From assembly GCA_965214955.1 (NCBI GenBank), contig CBDCCU010000010.1, positions 248,001-312,000 of the forward strand: a stretch of 64,000 nt of DNA, given 5' to 3'. Shown piece after piece: positions 35,235-43,376 of the stretch. Source of the stretch: Aliikangiella sp965214955 (GTDB lineage: Bacteria; Pseudomonadota; Gammaproteobacteria; Enterobacterales; Kangiellaceae). Every line of letters begins with the position of its first letter. Positions within the stretch are counted from its first letter, which is position 1. Made by a program: the position numbers and the translations under genes. The notes below the pieces were generated by a model. It was not told where the DNA came from. It did no database searches and was given only the letters and a program-made list of their open reading frames with translations.

Positions 35235-36785
35235 TTACAGCCTTGGTGCTTTTCGGTGTTTTGTTGCTTGTTCATAACCATATGCGACTTCAATTAATAA
35301 GCCTTCGGATAAGTTGGTGCCAAAAAAAGAAATTCCAACGGGAAGTCCGTCGATAAACCCCATGGGCACGGTAATATGTGGATACCCTGCAACAGCGGCA
35401 GGCGAAGTTGCCGAGCCCAAAAATTTATCACCTGACTCTAAATTAATATCCCAAGCTTTGCTAGTAGTAGGGGCGACCAATAAATCGAGATCATGTTTAG
35501 CTAAAATAGCATCAATACCTTCTTTGCCTGCTAATAGCTTTGCTTGCTGCTTAGCTTTAAGGTATTGCTTATCATTTAATCCGCCAGAGCTATTTGCCAT
35601 AACAAAAAGCTCTTGAGCAAAATATTGCATTTCTTTTGCTGCATTTTGCTGATTAAACTCAATCAAATGAGATAATGTTAATCCTGTAGCAGCATTGCTA
35701 AGATATTGATTAATGCCTTGTTTAAACTCATGCAACAGTACAGTTAATTCACTTTTATAAACCTTATCTAAATTTGGCAAATTTGTATTATCAACAATAA
35801 TTGCCCCATTTTCTTGTAGCACTTTCACCGCTAAATCAAATGCTTTATCAAATGAATGATCATAATCCATAAGATTTCTAACAATACCGATGCGTTTTCC
35901 TTTTAAACCATCTACTTTTAGGTGTTGACTATAATTGTTTAAACCTTTTTGGTGTAAACTATCATTTTTATCAACTTTAACCATGGCTTGTAGCAATACA
36001 ACAGCATCAGCTACAGTTCGAGCCATTGGTCCTGCGGTGTCTTGTGTGTGAGAAATAGGAATAATTCCGTCACGACTTACCGTGCCAACACTTGGCTTTA
36101 TTCCCACTATTCCATTCATTGCCGCAGGACAAGTCACCGAACCATCAGTTTCAGTACCAATCGCTAGCAGAGTTAAATTTGCTGCCACCGATACCCCCGA
36201 ACCCGAGCTTGAACCACAAGGCGATTTTTTTATGTTGTATGGATTCTTTGCTTGCCCCCAATTAGCGCTCCAGCCGCTAGAGCTTTTAGTTGAACGAAAA
36301 TTAGCCCACTCACTTAAATTAGTTTTACCTAAAATAATGGCACCCGCTTCTCTTAGATTTTGAACTAAAAAAGCATCATCTTTTGGGTAATTATTCTTTA
36401 ATGCTAAAGAGCCAGCGGTGTTGGCCATTCCATCGCTAGTATCAATATTATCTTTTAATAAAATAGGAATGCCGTGTAATAAACCACGTAACTTATTCTG
36501 AGATCTTTCAGCATCTAATGCTTTAGCAATTTCAATTGCTTTAGGGTTTATTTGCGCAACTGAAAAAAGTTTTACACCGTTTTGATCATAGCGCTCAATA
36601 CGATCAAGATAATAATCCACAAGTTCTACACTGGTTAATTTACCCATTTGCATTAGCTCTTGTGCTTGCTTTAAAGTAAGTTCAGATAAATTGATTGAAT
36701 TGTCTTTAGAGTAACTACTATTAGTAAATAGTAAAAATACCGTTAGGCTTAAAATAACCAATCCAATCTTAACGTTTATTCTCAT
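35235..36785 (-). CDS. Secreted amidase (amidase signature family)
   Basis: A 516-residue hydrolase with a signal peptide (about residues 1-27, ending NSSYS). The amidase signature is complete: PILLKDNIDTSD carries the catalytic lysine, and GSSSGSGVSVAANL with TETDGSVTCPAAMNGIVGIKPSVG supplies the two serines. The family hydrolyses a wide range of amides; the substrate is unknown, but the signal peptide indicates the periplasm or outside. It is the first gene of the accessory insert after mraZ, on the same strand. Repeats begin directly upstream of its start. Confidence 0.88.
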   Translation of the reverse strand: MRINVKIGLVILSLTVFLLFTNSSYSKDNSINLSELTLKQAQELMQMGKLTSVELVDYYLDRIERYDQNGVKLFSVAQINPKAIEIAKALDAERSQNKLRGLLHGIPILLKDNIDTSDGMANTAGSLALKNNYPKDDAFLVQNLREAGAIILGKTNLSEWANFRSTKSSSGWSANWGQAKNPYNIKKSPCGSSSGSGVSVAANLTLLAIGTETDGSVTCPAAMNGIVGIKPSVGTVSRDGIIPISHTQDTAGPMARTVADAVVLLQAMVKVDKNDSLHQKGLNNYSQHLKVDGLKGKRIGIVRNLMDYDHSFDKAFDLAVKVLQENGAIIVDNTNLPNLDKVYKSELTVLLHEFKQGINQYLSNAATGLTLSHLIEFNQQNAAKEMQYFAQELFVMANSSGGLNDKQYLKAKQQAKLLAGKEGIDAILAKHDLDLLVAPTTSKAWDINLESGDKFLGSATSPAAVAGYPHITVPMGFIDGLPVGISFFGTNLSEGLLIEVAYGYEQATKHRKAPRL

Positions 36786-36815
36786 AGTAGCACCTAAGCA
36801 AAAAATCTTTTTTTA

Positions 36816-36888
36816 GGACATCCATATCAGGAAACAATACCACTCAATTTACCTCAATCTCAACAATGTTTTTTTTGTTTGGACGTCC
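36816..36888. repeat. 73-bp non-autonomous RAYT-type element
   Basis: Starts with GGACATCC and about 55 bp that closely match the left end of the two RAYT elements at 38597 and 41331, then jumps to TTTTTTGTTT followed by GGACGTCC. That matches the right end of the same elements (TTTTTTGTTT then GGGTGTCC). It therefore looks like an internally deleted derivative keeping both ends. Confidence 0.7.
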
Positions 36889-36932
36889 TTTTCGTTTTCT
36901 TGAATTATCACTGGGTATATTTTCAAATTCAT

Positions 36933-36986
36933 AATTAAGAATTAAGAATTAAGAATTAAGAATTAAGAATTAAGAATTAAGAATTA
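36933..36986. repeat. Heptanucleotide tandem repeat (AATTAAG)7
   Basis: Seven perfect copies of AATTAAG (36933-36981) followed by a partial copy. The unit is not a multiple of three and lies outside genes, between the mini-element and the IS110-type element, about 150 bp upstream of the amidase start. Copy number is likely to vary between strains. Confidence 0.95.
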
Positions 36987-37062
36987 TATTTTTTACGATA
37001 TTTTCATCACAAATTTCAAGAACTTTTTAGAAGAACTTTTTAGGACATATATGGTCACTCCC

Positions 37063-37402
37063 TCTAAATCAATAGTATAGAGTTTTTAATTCTGTTTTTT
37101 CGTCAATTCATCATGTTAATTAATTTTAAAACTTCTCGATTTAGCGCTGAAAAAATAACGGTTTTATGACATATATCCGGCGTCTTTGTGGCAGTTTTTT
37201 ATATTGGTAACTGCCGCGCCTTCTTGAGCTCCAAAAGAAGTCTTATTTGCCTTTGCACCCAAAATGCCTATTATGGCAGCTGTCCTACTGAGGTTCCAAA
37301 TAAGACGAGTCGTTTAACTCATCAGTGCTAATGACCGTTTAACTTTTAAATTAATTTCCTTTATGCCGATTAATGGGTTGAATCATTTTTATTACCTTTG
37401 CC
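37063..37402 (-). ncRNA. Candidate bridge/seek RNA region of the IS110-type element
   Basis: A 340-bp non-coding tail inside the element, 3' of the transposase. It contains several perfect inverted repeats: GTCTTATTTG/CAAATAAGAC (37239-37248 with 37296-37305), GGCAGTT/AACTGCC (37189-37195 with 37208-37214) and an inner TGCC/GGCA pair. In IS110-family elements a structured RNA encoded in the non-coding end guides target choice, and in the IS1111 group it lies on this side. The exact RNA ends are not deducible. Confidence 0.5.
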
Positions 37403-38437
37403 CTAAGCACACGCAAGCTTTAAATCAAAATTTTGCTTTTTAGCTAACACACCCCAAACTATTCGAGCCAGCTTATTGGCTAGTGCAACCACAACTTTGC
37501 AAGCATGCATCCGCTTTTTTAAGGCTTTCAACCAGCGACTTAACCGATCATCTTTTTTACCACACCAATTCAGCACCGTCCTGGCACCGTGAATAAGTAG
37601 TAAACGTAACGTTTTGTTGCCTCGCTTAGTGATTTTTCCTAGGCGGCTAGTTTCACCGCTAGCATAGAGTGAAGGTGTTAGACCAATCCATGCCGCAAAT
37701 TGTCGTCCATTTTTAAAGTTTCTCGGATCAGAAACAGCACCTAATATCGCTGCTGAAATGACTGGGCCAATACCAGGTATGGTGATCAACCTTTGATATT
37801 CTTCTTTGCTCTGAACTAATTGATTTAACGCCAAAGCCACTTCTTCTGATTGTTTACTTAAGTCTTTTACATTGTCATACAAACGCTTAATAAAACTTCG
37901 GCTAACAGGGGTTAATTCATTGTCTGGATTCTCTAATTCATCTGGAACTGATTGCAGTAATGCTGGAATAGTTTTAGGAAAAACTAAGCCATATTCTGCA
38001 AGCAATCCTCTCAGTTGATTAACCATGGCGCGCTTTGATTTGTTAAGCAGCTCTTTAACTTTATGCAACGACTGAATATCTTGTTGCTCTACACTTTTAA
38101 GACTAACAAATCTTATTTTGGGTCTAAATGCCGCTTCTCCAATAGCAACTGCGTCGTTATGATCATTCTTATTTCCAATCAAAAAAGGTTTAACAATAAA
38201 GGGAGGAATAAGCTCAACTTTATGTCCAAGCTTTTCAATTCTTCTTCCCCATGGATTAGAGCTATAACAGGCTTCCATAACAACCCGAGTAGGCTCAATT
38301 TGACTGAGTTGATAAACCAAATTTGAGCGCTTAACTTTTTTATTAAAAATAACATTTCTCTCGCTATTAAAGGCGCAAACCTGAAAAATATTTTTTGCTA
38401 AATCGATACTAACTAAGGTACATTTCATTTTGGTCAC
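37403..38437 (-). CDS. IS110 family transposase
   Basis: A 344-residue recombinase. The N-terminal DEDD domain shows SIDLAKNIFQVCAFN, VVMEACYSSNPWGRR and KNDHNDAVAIGEA. The C-terminal Transposase_20 domain shows TIPGIGPVISAAILGAVSDP and FAAWIGLTPSLYASGETSRLGKITKRGNK, where the serine of the SGE segment is the likely nucleophile. Length and motifs are complete, so it may be active. A second ATG at 38428 could also be the start. Confidence 0.93.
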   Translation of the reverse strand: MTKMKCTLVSIDLAKNIFQVCAFNSERNVIFNKKVKRSNLVYQLSQIEPTRVVMEACYSSNPWGRRIEKLGHKVELIPPFIVKPFLIGNKNDHNDAVAIGEAAFRPKIRFVSLKSVEQQDIQSLHKVKELLNKSKRAMVNQLRGLLAEYGLVFPKTIPALLQSVPDELENPDNELTPVSRSFIKRLYDNVKDLSKQSEEVALALNQLVQSKEEYQRLITIPGIGPVISAAILGAVSDPRNFKNGRQFAAWIGLTPSLYASGETSRLGKITKRGNKTLRLLLIHGARTVLNWCGKKDDRLSRWLKALKKRMHACKVVVALANKLARIVWGVLAKKQNFDLKLACA

Positions 38438-38535
38438 TCCTGATTATTGAATTTGCTTGATTACTCTTTCAATATTGGCACATTGCGATGCCTATTGGGA
38501 GTGACCATCTCAAGCATCCATATAAAAAAACAAAA

Positions 38536-38610
38536 GAACTTTTTAGGAACTTTTTAGAGGAACTTTTTAGGACATCCATATTAAGGAACTTTTTAGGACA
38601 TCCATATTAA
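38536..38610. repeat. Tandem repeats at the left edge of RAYT copy 1
   Basis: GAACTTTTTAG occurs four times (38536, 38547, 38560, 38586). The last two belong to two perfect 26-bp tandem units (38559-38584 and 38585-38610) ending GGACATCCATATTAA. The second unit provides the GGACATCC that begins the RAYT element. Related single units occur near 36810, 37035, 41320 and 42690. Confidence 0.9.
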
Positions 38611-39832
38611 AAAACAATACCACTCAATTCACATCAACCTCAACAATGTTTTTCAATCTTGAAGACTTTTTGTATGTTACTGGAGTTAGTTAAAATTTAA
38701 TCGCTTATTTCTTGAATCCCACGCACTAACTATTCTCAGCCTAGCTGATTGGGTTGGTTTTCTTTTTTTAGGTTTTTTATCTAACAATAAAGCCTTTGTG
38801 CAATAGATATTCCTTTGCAATATTTCTGCTCTATCTTACTCAGATAATGAGTAATCATTGATGGTGAACCAATAATGGTGAGTTGTGATAAATCATCTTT
38901 ATTTTGCATTAAGTTAATAAATTCACCTTGTTCTAAGTTGAGTCTTTCGAGTATGGGGGAAATATTATTCGGAATATAACCTCCCTTATTAGGCAGTATG
39001 GCTTTGCCTAGCCAATCAACGAGTTCGATATAGTCTTTAGTTTTAAATTCAATGGGGTTGTGTTTTTGGTTGGTTGTTAATTGCATTAACGGTATGGGTG
39101 ATTGATGTTTGGGGTTGAGATGTTGTTTTATTCTTTGTTGTATTGAGGTGTAGTTTGATGTTTCTGGGGTGTTAGTTTGTTTGGCTCTAATGGGGTTTAA
39201 GTCAACATAGCTCATGGCGGTGAGTACGGCACTTTCATCAAGTAAGGGTTGTGACTTAAATCGACCTTCCCAAAATCTACCTTTGCAGTTATCTTCTCTA
39301 TTGGCTTTTCGGGCTAAGTGTTCGTTTATTCCTCGCATAAACCAGGAAATATCGGTGAGTCTTTGTTGGTAGGTTTTAATCAGTGTTTGGGCGACTTCGG
39401 CTATGGTTTGATTGTTGGGGGTACTTTGGTATTGTTTGATGATTTCGGGGATTTTATACAACATTGACCAGCGGTTGATAATCTCAGCTTCTGTCCAATG
39501 TTCTGCTTGTTTGGTATTAACTTTAAGGACCAGATGATAGTGGTTTGACATAACGGCATAGCTGGCAACTTCAATAGCAAAGGCTTTAACTTGATAAGCA
39601 ATTCGTTCAATTATCCAGTCGCGTCGATGTTCAAAGTTTTTACCTGAAAACTTATCTTCTCCGCATAGGAAAGCCCGACGAACACAGCGGGATATACAGT
39701 GATAATAAGGAGTTGAGTCTAAGTCGATAATACTTTGGCGTGCGCGGGTCATTTGAAATCCTTTTCAGTGATGGAGTTAATTTAAAACTAGTTGTATGAG
39801 TAGGTTTTGTCAAGTTTTTTGTTTGGGTGTCC
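38597..39832 (-). mobile_element. RAYT element, copy 1 (1,236 bp)
   Basis: Runs from GGACATCC (38597) to GGGTGTCC (39825-39832), which are imperfect inverted copies of each other. It contains one transposase gene and a left non-coding part of about 180 bp with a CAGC/GCTG hairpin. Copy 2 at 41331-42566 has exactly the same length by my count, in the same orientation. Confidence 0.75.
38781..39752 (-). CDS. REP-associated tyrosine transposase (Y1/IS200-like), copy 1
   Basis: A 323-residue HUH-type single-strand transposase. The metal-binding histidines are in MSNHYHLVLKV (about residue 70), the RAYT-typical segment GRFWEGRFKSQPLL follows, and the catalytic tyrosine is in TAMSYVDLNPIRA (about 190). 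The C-terminal region of about 100 residues goes beyond a minimal Y1 domain. It differs from copy 2 at 28 positions by eye count (about 91% identity), and both are intact. Confidence 0.88.
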   Translation of the reverse strand: MTRARQSIIDLDSTPYYHCISRCVRRAFLCGEDKFSGKNFEHRRDWIIERIAYQVKAFAIEVASYAVMSNHYHLVLKVNTKQAEHWTEAEIINRWSMLYKIPEIIKQYQSTPNNQTIAEVAQTLIKTYQQRLTDISWFMRGINEHLARKANREDNCKGRFWEGRFKSQPLLDESAVLTAMSYVDLNPIRAKQTNTPETSNYTSIQQRIKQHLNPKHQSPIPLMQLTTNQKHNPIEFKTKDYIELVDWLGKAILPNKGGYIPNNISPILERLNLEQGEFINLMQNKDDLSQLTIIGSPSMITHYLSKIEQKYCKGISIAQRLYC

Positions 39833-40140
39833 CCAAAGAAACCTTCATCATAATAGCGCTGTGCCATATCTTTTAAAATATTTAAAGCTCGATAGAGTTG
39901 GCACTCAAATTGACTACTCCGTCTTTAATAGAGACGAGTTTGCTGTGGACACTGTTGCCGTCTGAAGTTATTTTATTCATGACGGTGATTATGCACAAAG
40001 CTGGGCTAAGTGACTGTGATCTATTTTAGGTAATTTCTTTGAGCTATTTCTGAAAGTTGTGTGATCTTTGGCTTACATTCTGCCCACACTTTTTGAGCAA
40101 TTACTTATTAAAAAACACTTACTCTAAGCAAGCTCACCAA
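39833..40140. other. Intergenic region between RAYT copy 1 and the cargo gene
   Basis: No convincing gene. On the minus strand a 32-residue ORF (39882-39980, starting MNKITSDGNSVHSKLV) lies downstream of the cargo gene, without a clear ribosome-binding site. No terminator hairpin is visible. Confidence 0.35.
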
Positions 40141-41193
40141 TCAATTCAGACTAACAGCACCTGAAATAATGTTATTATTAAAGTTTGAGTACAAGAACAA
40201 CCTATGCCAAAACGTTTGCATTCCCAAGAATGCGATTTCAAACTTACCTTCACTATTTTTCTCTACAAACAAAACAATATCATCACCCGCTTTAAAGACT
40301 CCATCAGTAGATAAAAACACCATTTTAACTTCGCCCAAAACTAACACGGAATGTAAGGAGCTATTCTTAAACTTTTCGTTTAGCACCAAAATATCTTCCT
40401 CAGAAAACTGCGACATCACTCGAGAGTTATTAGATGACTGAGGACCGAGAATCGCATCCAACACGGCAAATTTCGCTCCGCCGTCAACACTGGATTTTAA
40501 ACGCTCTAAAAGCGCTCGAACGGCAACAACATCATCGTCAGTCTTTTTTAAGTAACGAACATATATTTCAAATCCTTTTTCCACTTCATGTCTTATGTAA
40601 TCTGAACGATCAAAGAACAGCCAGACTTTAAATTCTAAGACTCCAGCATCTAGATTATCTTGATTAGAATGAAGCGACCACATCCCCGCAATCTCGGTTG
40701 CAAAACTACTATTATCAATGGCGCTAAACAGGTAATCGCCATTAATTCTCTTAAATGTAAGTATCGGATTAACGTTCCTCGCTCCATATTTCGCTGACAA
40801 CAAAAGCATCATATCATCGCCGTATCGAATTTCTGTGTTAACCACAATATCTTCAAATTTTGAATAATAGCCAGACAATTCATTTACAGCATTCTGATTA
40901 GCTTCTTTTTTTGCCGACACGACTTTTGATAATGCACTCTCTATGTCTTGTTCGATAATCGCATTAACAAATTCTCTAATCGAAACACTAGGCTGACGTT
41001 CAAGAAAGCTTTCCAACCCTAAGTTCACAGCATTAATTTCTGCGCTAAAAACTACTCCAGAAGATTCGTACTTTCCAGAGTAACTTTTGTATGGAACGTA
41101 TCTCAATTGGTGTGCGCTGAAATAAACTAAAGTTATGGTTGTAACTACAACAATTAATGAAGCTACTAATAGCAAAACTAATTTCTTATTCAT
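40141..41193 (-). CDS. Membrane-anchored protein of unknown function (between two RAYT elements)
   Basis: A 350-residue protein with one N-terminal membrane helix (about residues 4-26) and a large, mostly soluble remainder, probably periplasmic. No lipobox is present. I recognise no domain. The middle is rich in charged helices (VSAKKEANQNAVNELSGYY; VVAVRALLERLKSSVDGG), with beta-strands near the end (DDIVLFVEKNSEGKFEIAFLG). It starts directly after the stop of a truncated gene (TGATAAATG), which suggests translational coupling in an operon later cut by RAYT copy 2. Confidence 0.6.
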   Translation of the reverse strand: MNKKLVLLLVASLIVVVTTITLVYFSAHQLRYVPYKSYSGKYESSGVVFSAEINAVNLGLESFLERQPSVSIREFVNAIIEQDIESALSKVVSAKKEANQNAVNELSGYYSKFEDIVVNTEIRYGDDMMLLLSAKYGARNVNPILTFKRINGDYLFSAIDNSSFATEIAGMWSLHSNQDNLDAGVLEFKVWLFFDRSDYIRHEVEKGFEIYVRYLKKTDDDVVAVRALLERLKSSVDGGAKFAVLDAILGPQSSNNSRVMSQFSEEDILVLNEKFKNSSLHSVLVLGEVKMVFLSTDGVFKAGDDIVLFVEKNSEGKFEIAFLGMQTFWHRLFLYSNFNNNIISGAVSLN

Positions 41194-41196
41194 TTA

Positions 41197-41329
41197 TCAT
41201 CCACCACACTGATTAAACATATTGTCGAATGGGATCTCCCAACTATCTCCCAATTTATTACCATCTTCTGTTTTCGCTTCAAGCGTTACTTTTATCTTGA
41301 AGCTGACACAAAAACTTTTTAAACTTTTT
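41197..41329 (-). pseudogene. 3' remnant of an unknown gene, truncated at RAYT copy 2
   Basis: An open frame without a start runs leftward from the edge of the RAYT element and ends TGA at 41197-41199, three bases before the next ATG. The readable part is VSFKIKVTLEAKTEDGNKLG followed by DSWEIPFDNMFNQCGG. The beta-strand-like pattern and close coupling to the following gene suggest the C-terminus of a real protein whose upstream part was lost when the element arrived. No matching 5' part is seen past 42566. Confidence 0.5.
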
Positions 41330-41330
41330 A

Positions 41331-42566
41331 GGACATCCACATTAAAAAACAATACCACTCAATTCACATCAATCTCAACAATGTTTTTTAATCTTGAAGA
41401 CTTCTTGTATGTTACTGGAGTTAGTTAAAATTTAATCGCTTATTTCTTGAATCCCACGCACTAGCTATTCTCAGCCTAGCTGATTGGGTTGGTTTTCTTC
41501 TTTTAGGTTGTTTATCTAACAATAAAGCCTTTGTGCAATGGATTTTCCTTTGCAGTATTTCTGCTCTATTTTGTTGAGATAATGAGTAATCATTGGTGGT
41601 GAGCCTATAATGGTCAGCTGTGATAAATCATCTTTGTTTTGCATTAAGTTAATAAATTCATTTTGCTCTAAATTGAGTCTGTCAAATATGGGGGGAATAT
41701 TATTAGGGATGTAACCGCGCTTATTCGGCAGTATGGCTTTGCCTAACCAGTCAACGAGTTCAATATAATCTTTGGGTTTAAATTCAATGGTCTTTTGTTT
41801 TTGATTATTTGTTAATGGCATTAACGGTATGGGTGATTGATATTTGGGATTGAGATGTTGTTTTATTCTTTGTTGTATTGAGGTGTAGTTTGATGTTTCT
41901 AGAGTATTAGTTTGTTTGGCTCTAATGGGGTTTAAGTCAACATAGCTCATGGCGGTGAGTACGGCACTTTCATCAAGTAAGGGTTGTGATTTAAATTGTC
42001 CTTCCCAAAACCTGCCTTTGCAGTTATCTTCTCTATTGGCTTTTCGGGCTAAGTGCTCGTTGATTCCTCGCATAAACCATGAAATATCGGTGAGTCTTTG
42101 TTGGTAGGTTTTAATGAGTGATTGGGCGACTTCGGCGATGCCTGGGTTGTTGGGGTTACTTTGATATTGTTTGATGACTTCAGGGATTTTATACAGCATT
42201 GACCAGCGATTAATAATCTCAGATTCTGTCCAGTCTTCTGCTTGTTTGGTATTAACTTTAAGCACCAGATGATAGTGATTTGACATAATGGCATAACTGG
42301 CAACTTCAATGGCAAAGGCTTTAACTTGATAGGCAGTTCGCTGAATTATCCAGTCGCGTCGATGCTCGAAGTTTTTACCTGAGAATTCATCTTCTCCGCA
42401 TAGGAAAGCCCGACGAACACAGCGGGATATACAGTGATAATAAGGCGTTGAGTCTAAGTCGATAATACTTTGGCGTGCGCGGGTCATTTGAAATCCTTTT
42501 CAGTGATGGTGTTAACTTAAACCCAGTTGTATGAGTAGATTTTGTCAAGTTTTTGTTTGGGTGTCC
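41331..42566 (-). mobile_element. RAYT element, copy 2 (1,236 bp)
   Basis: Same structure as copy 1: GGACATCC at 41331-41338 and GGGTGTCC at 42559-42566, one transposase gene, same orientation. One-base indels in both flanks cancel, so the total length equals copy 1. It interrupts the gene whose remnant lies at 41197-41329. Confidence 0.75.
41516..42487 (-). CDS. REP-associated tyrosine transposase (Y1/IS200-like), copy 2
   Basis: 323 residues, same domain layout as copy 1: HYHLVLKV metal site, GRFWEGQFKSQPLL, and YVDLNPIRAK with the catalytic tyrosine. Substitutions against copy 1 are spread along the protein and largely conservative (for example V/I, E/D, T/N), with none at the catalytic residues. 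That points to divergence under constraint or two independent arrivals rather than a fresh duplication. Confidence 0.88.
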   Translation of the reverse strand: MTRARQSIIDLDSTPYYHCISRCVRRAFLCGEDEFSGKNFEHRRDWIIQRTAYQVKAFAIEVASYAIMSNHYHLVLKVNTKQAEDWTESEIINRWSMLYKIPEVIKQYQSNPNNPGIAEVAQSLIKTYQQRLTDISWFMRGINEHLARKANREDNCKGRFWEGQFKSQPLLDESAVLTAMSYVDLNPIRAKQTNTLETSNYTSIQQRIKQHLNPKYQSPIPLMPLTNNQKQKTIEFKPKDYIELVDWLGKAILPNKRGYIPNNIPPIFDRLNLEQNEFINLMQNKDDLSQLTIIGSPPMITHYLNKIEQKYCKGKSIAQRLYC

Positions 42567-42788
42567 CTAAAAAATCTTCTAAAAAAATCCTAAAAAATTT
42601 AATTTGCAGCACATGATTCACCTCCTAAATGAGCAGCAGGGTCAATATCCGTTTTAAATCTTTTTGGACATCCACAAAATCTTTTAGAAAATCTTTTAGG
42701 ACATATATGGTCACTCCGTTTTATGAATTTGCAGTTGTTTCTTTTTTTATTTCGGCTTAGTTAAGCACTAATCTTCATAGCACGAGTC
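42567..42788. other. Repeat-rich spacer with a second IS110 end
   Basis: No gene. It contains decayed copies of the TTTTAGGACATCC repeat (near 42664-42673 and 42694-42703). It also holds a 24-bp stretch, 42694-42717, identical to the junction between the repeat and the IS110-type left end at 37039-37062, up to its last base. It may be a scar of an earlier insertion of the same element. Confidence 0.6.
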
Positions 42789-43376
42789 TCATTTTTGTTT
42801 GTTCAAAACTGAATCTATATCTCTTATTATTTTCATGCTCGTGACCATAAATAAATGTAATATCGCGAATATTTTCTTGTTCTTAGCATAGCCCCAGTGC
42901 GAGCTAGATGGAGGAATAATAGAGCTGTCTATTGGCGACCAGTAAGAAAATAAGTTTACATTTTTTAGTTTTACAGCGCCATCAGACATTTTTCTCAAAA
43001 ACTCGCTTTTAGGTCTAAGTTGTTTAATCGTTTTGCTGGGGTAAGGTAAATAAGCCCACCAAGTCCCTTGAAAAGGTGCAGAAATAGCAAAGAAATTATC
43101 AACTTTACTTTGTCCATCTAGTTCTTGAATATAGTATCTGGCGACTATTCCCCCCATACTGAAGCCAACGATGTTTATATTTTGATCATCTCCGTACTTA
43201 GTATCTAACTTGTTTTTCAATTTTTGAGCTAAATCTTCGATTCCTTTTCGTCCGTCAATAGGCCATAAAGTTGGTGAGTAACATTCATATCCCTTTTTCT
43301 GAAGAAAGTACTTCATCCAATACATTATATGCCCGGTGTTAAGAATCCCATGAACTAAAACTATTCTTTTTTTCAT
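42789..43376 (-). CDS. Alpha/beta hydrolase, lipase-like
   Basis: A 195-residue protein with the small-lipase layout. RIVLVHGILNTG supplies the oxyanion-hole region; NINIVGFSMGGIVARYYI carries the nucleophile serine in GFSMGG. The acid is likely in YWSPIDSSIIPP and the histidine in ILHLFMVTS. There is no signal peptide. Its length fits short esterases related to the PGAP1/EstA group, which hydrolyse acyl esters; the substrate is unknown. It is alone between the repeat cluster and rnpB. Confidence 0.8.
   Translation of the reverse strand: MKKRIVLVHGILNTGHIMYWMKYFLQKKGYECYSPTLWPIDGRKGIEDLAQKLKNKLDTKYGDDQNINIVGFSMGGIVARYYIQELDGQSKVDNFFAISAPFQGTWWAYLPYPSKTIKQLRPKSEFLRKMSDGAVKLKNVNLFSYWSPIDSSIIPPSSSHWGYAKNKKIFAILHLFMVTSMKIIRDIDSVLNKQK

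Larger units (their letters stand above)
37051..38508 (-). mobile_element. IS110 family (IS1111 type) insertion sequence
   Basis: One transposase gene bounded by a 12-bp perfect inverted repeat, ATGGTCACTCCC at 37051-37062 and its complement at 38497-38508. True ends are probably a few bases outside, as subterminal repeats mark the IS1111 group. The left flank reads TTTTAGGACAT and the right flank CCATAT, which together rebuild the local TTTTAGGACATCCATAT repeat. So the element sits inside a repeat unit and made no obvious target duplication. The long non-coding part (37063-37402) is 3' of the transposase. Confidence 0.85.

Noticed and set aside
36933..36986. Short regular array that might be read as a CRISPR
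   Set aside because: Units are seven bases with no spacers between them, and no cas genes are present; it is a simple tandem repeat.
38781..42487. Antiphage defence cassette around the transposases and hydrolase
   Set aside because: The genes present are transposases, one unknown anchored protein and a lipase-like hydrolase. No nuclease, reverse transcriptase, helicase or NTPase motif typical of defence systems was recognised.
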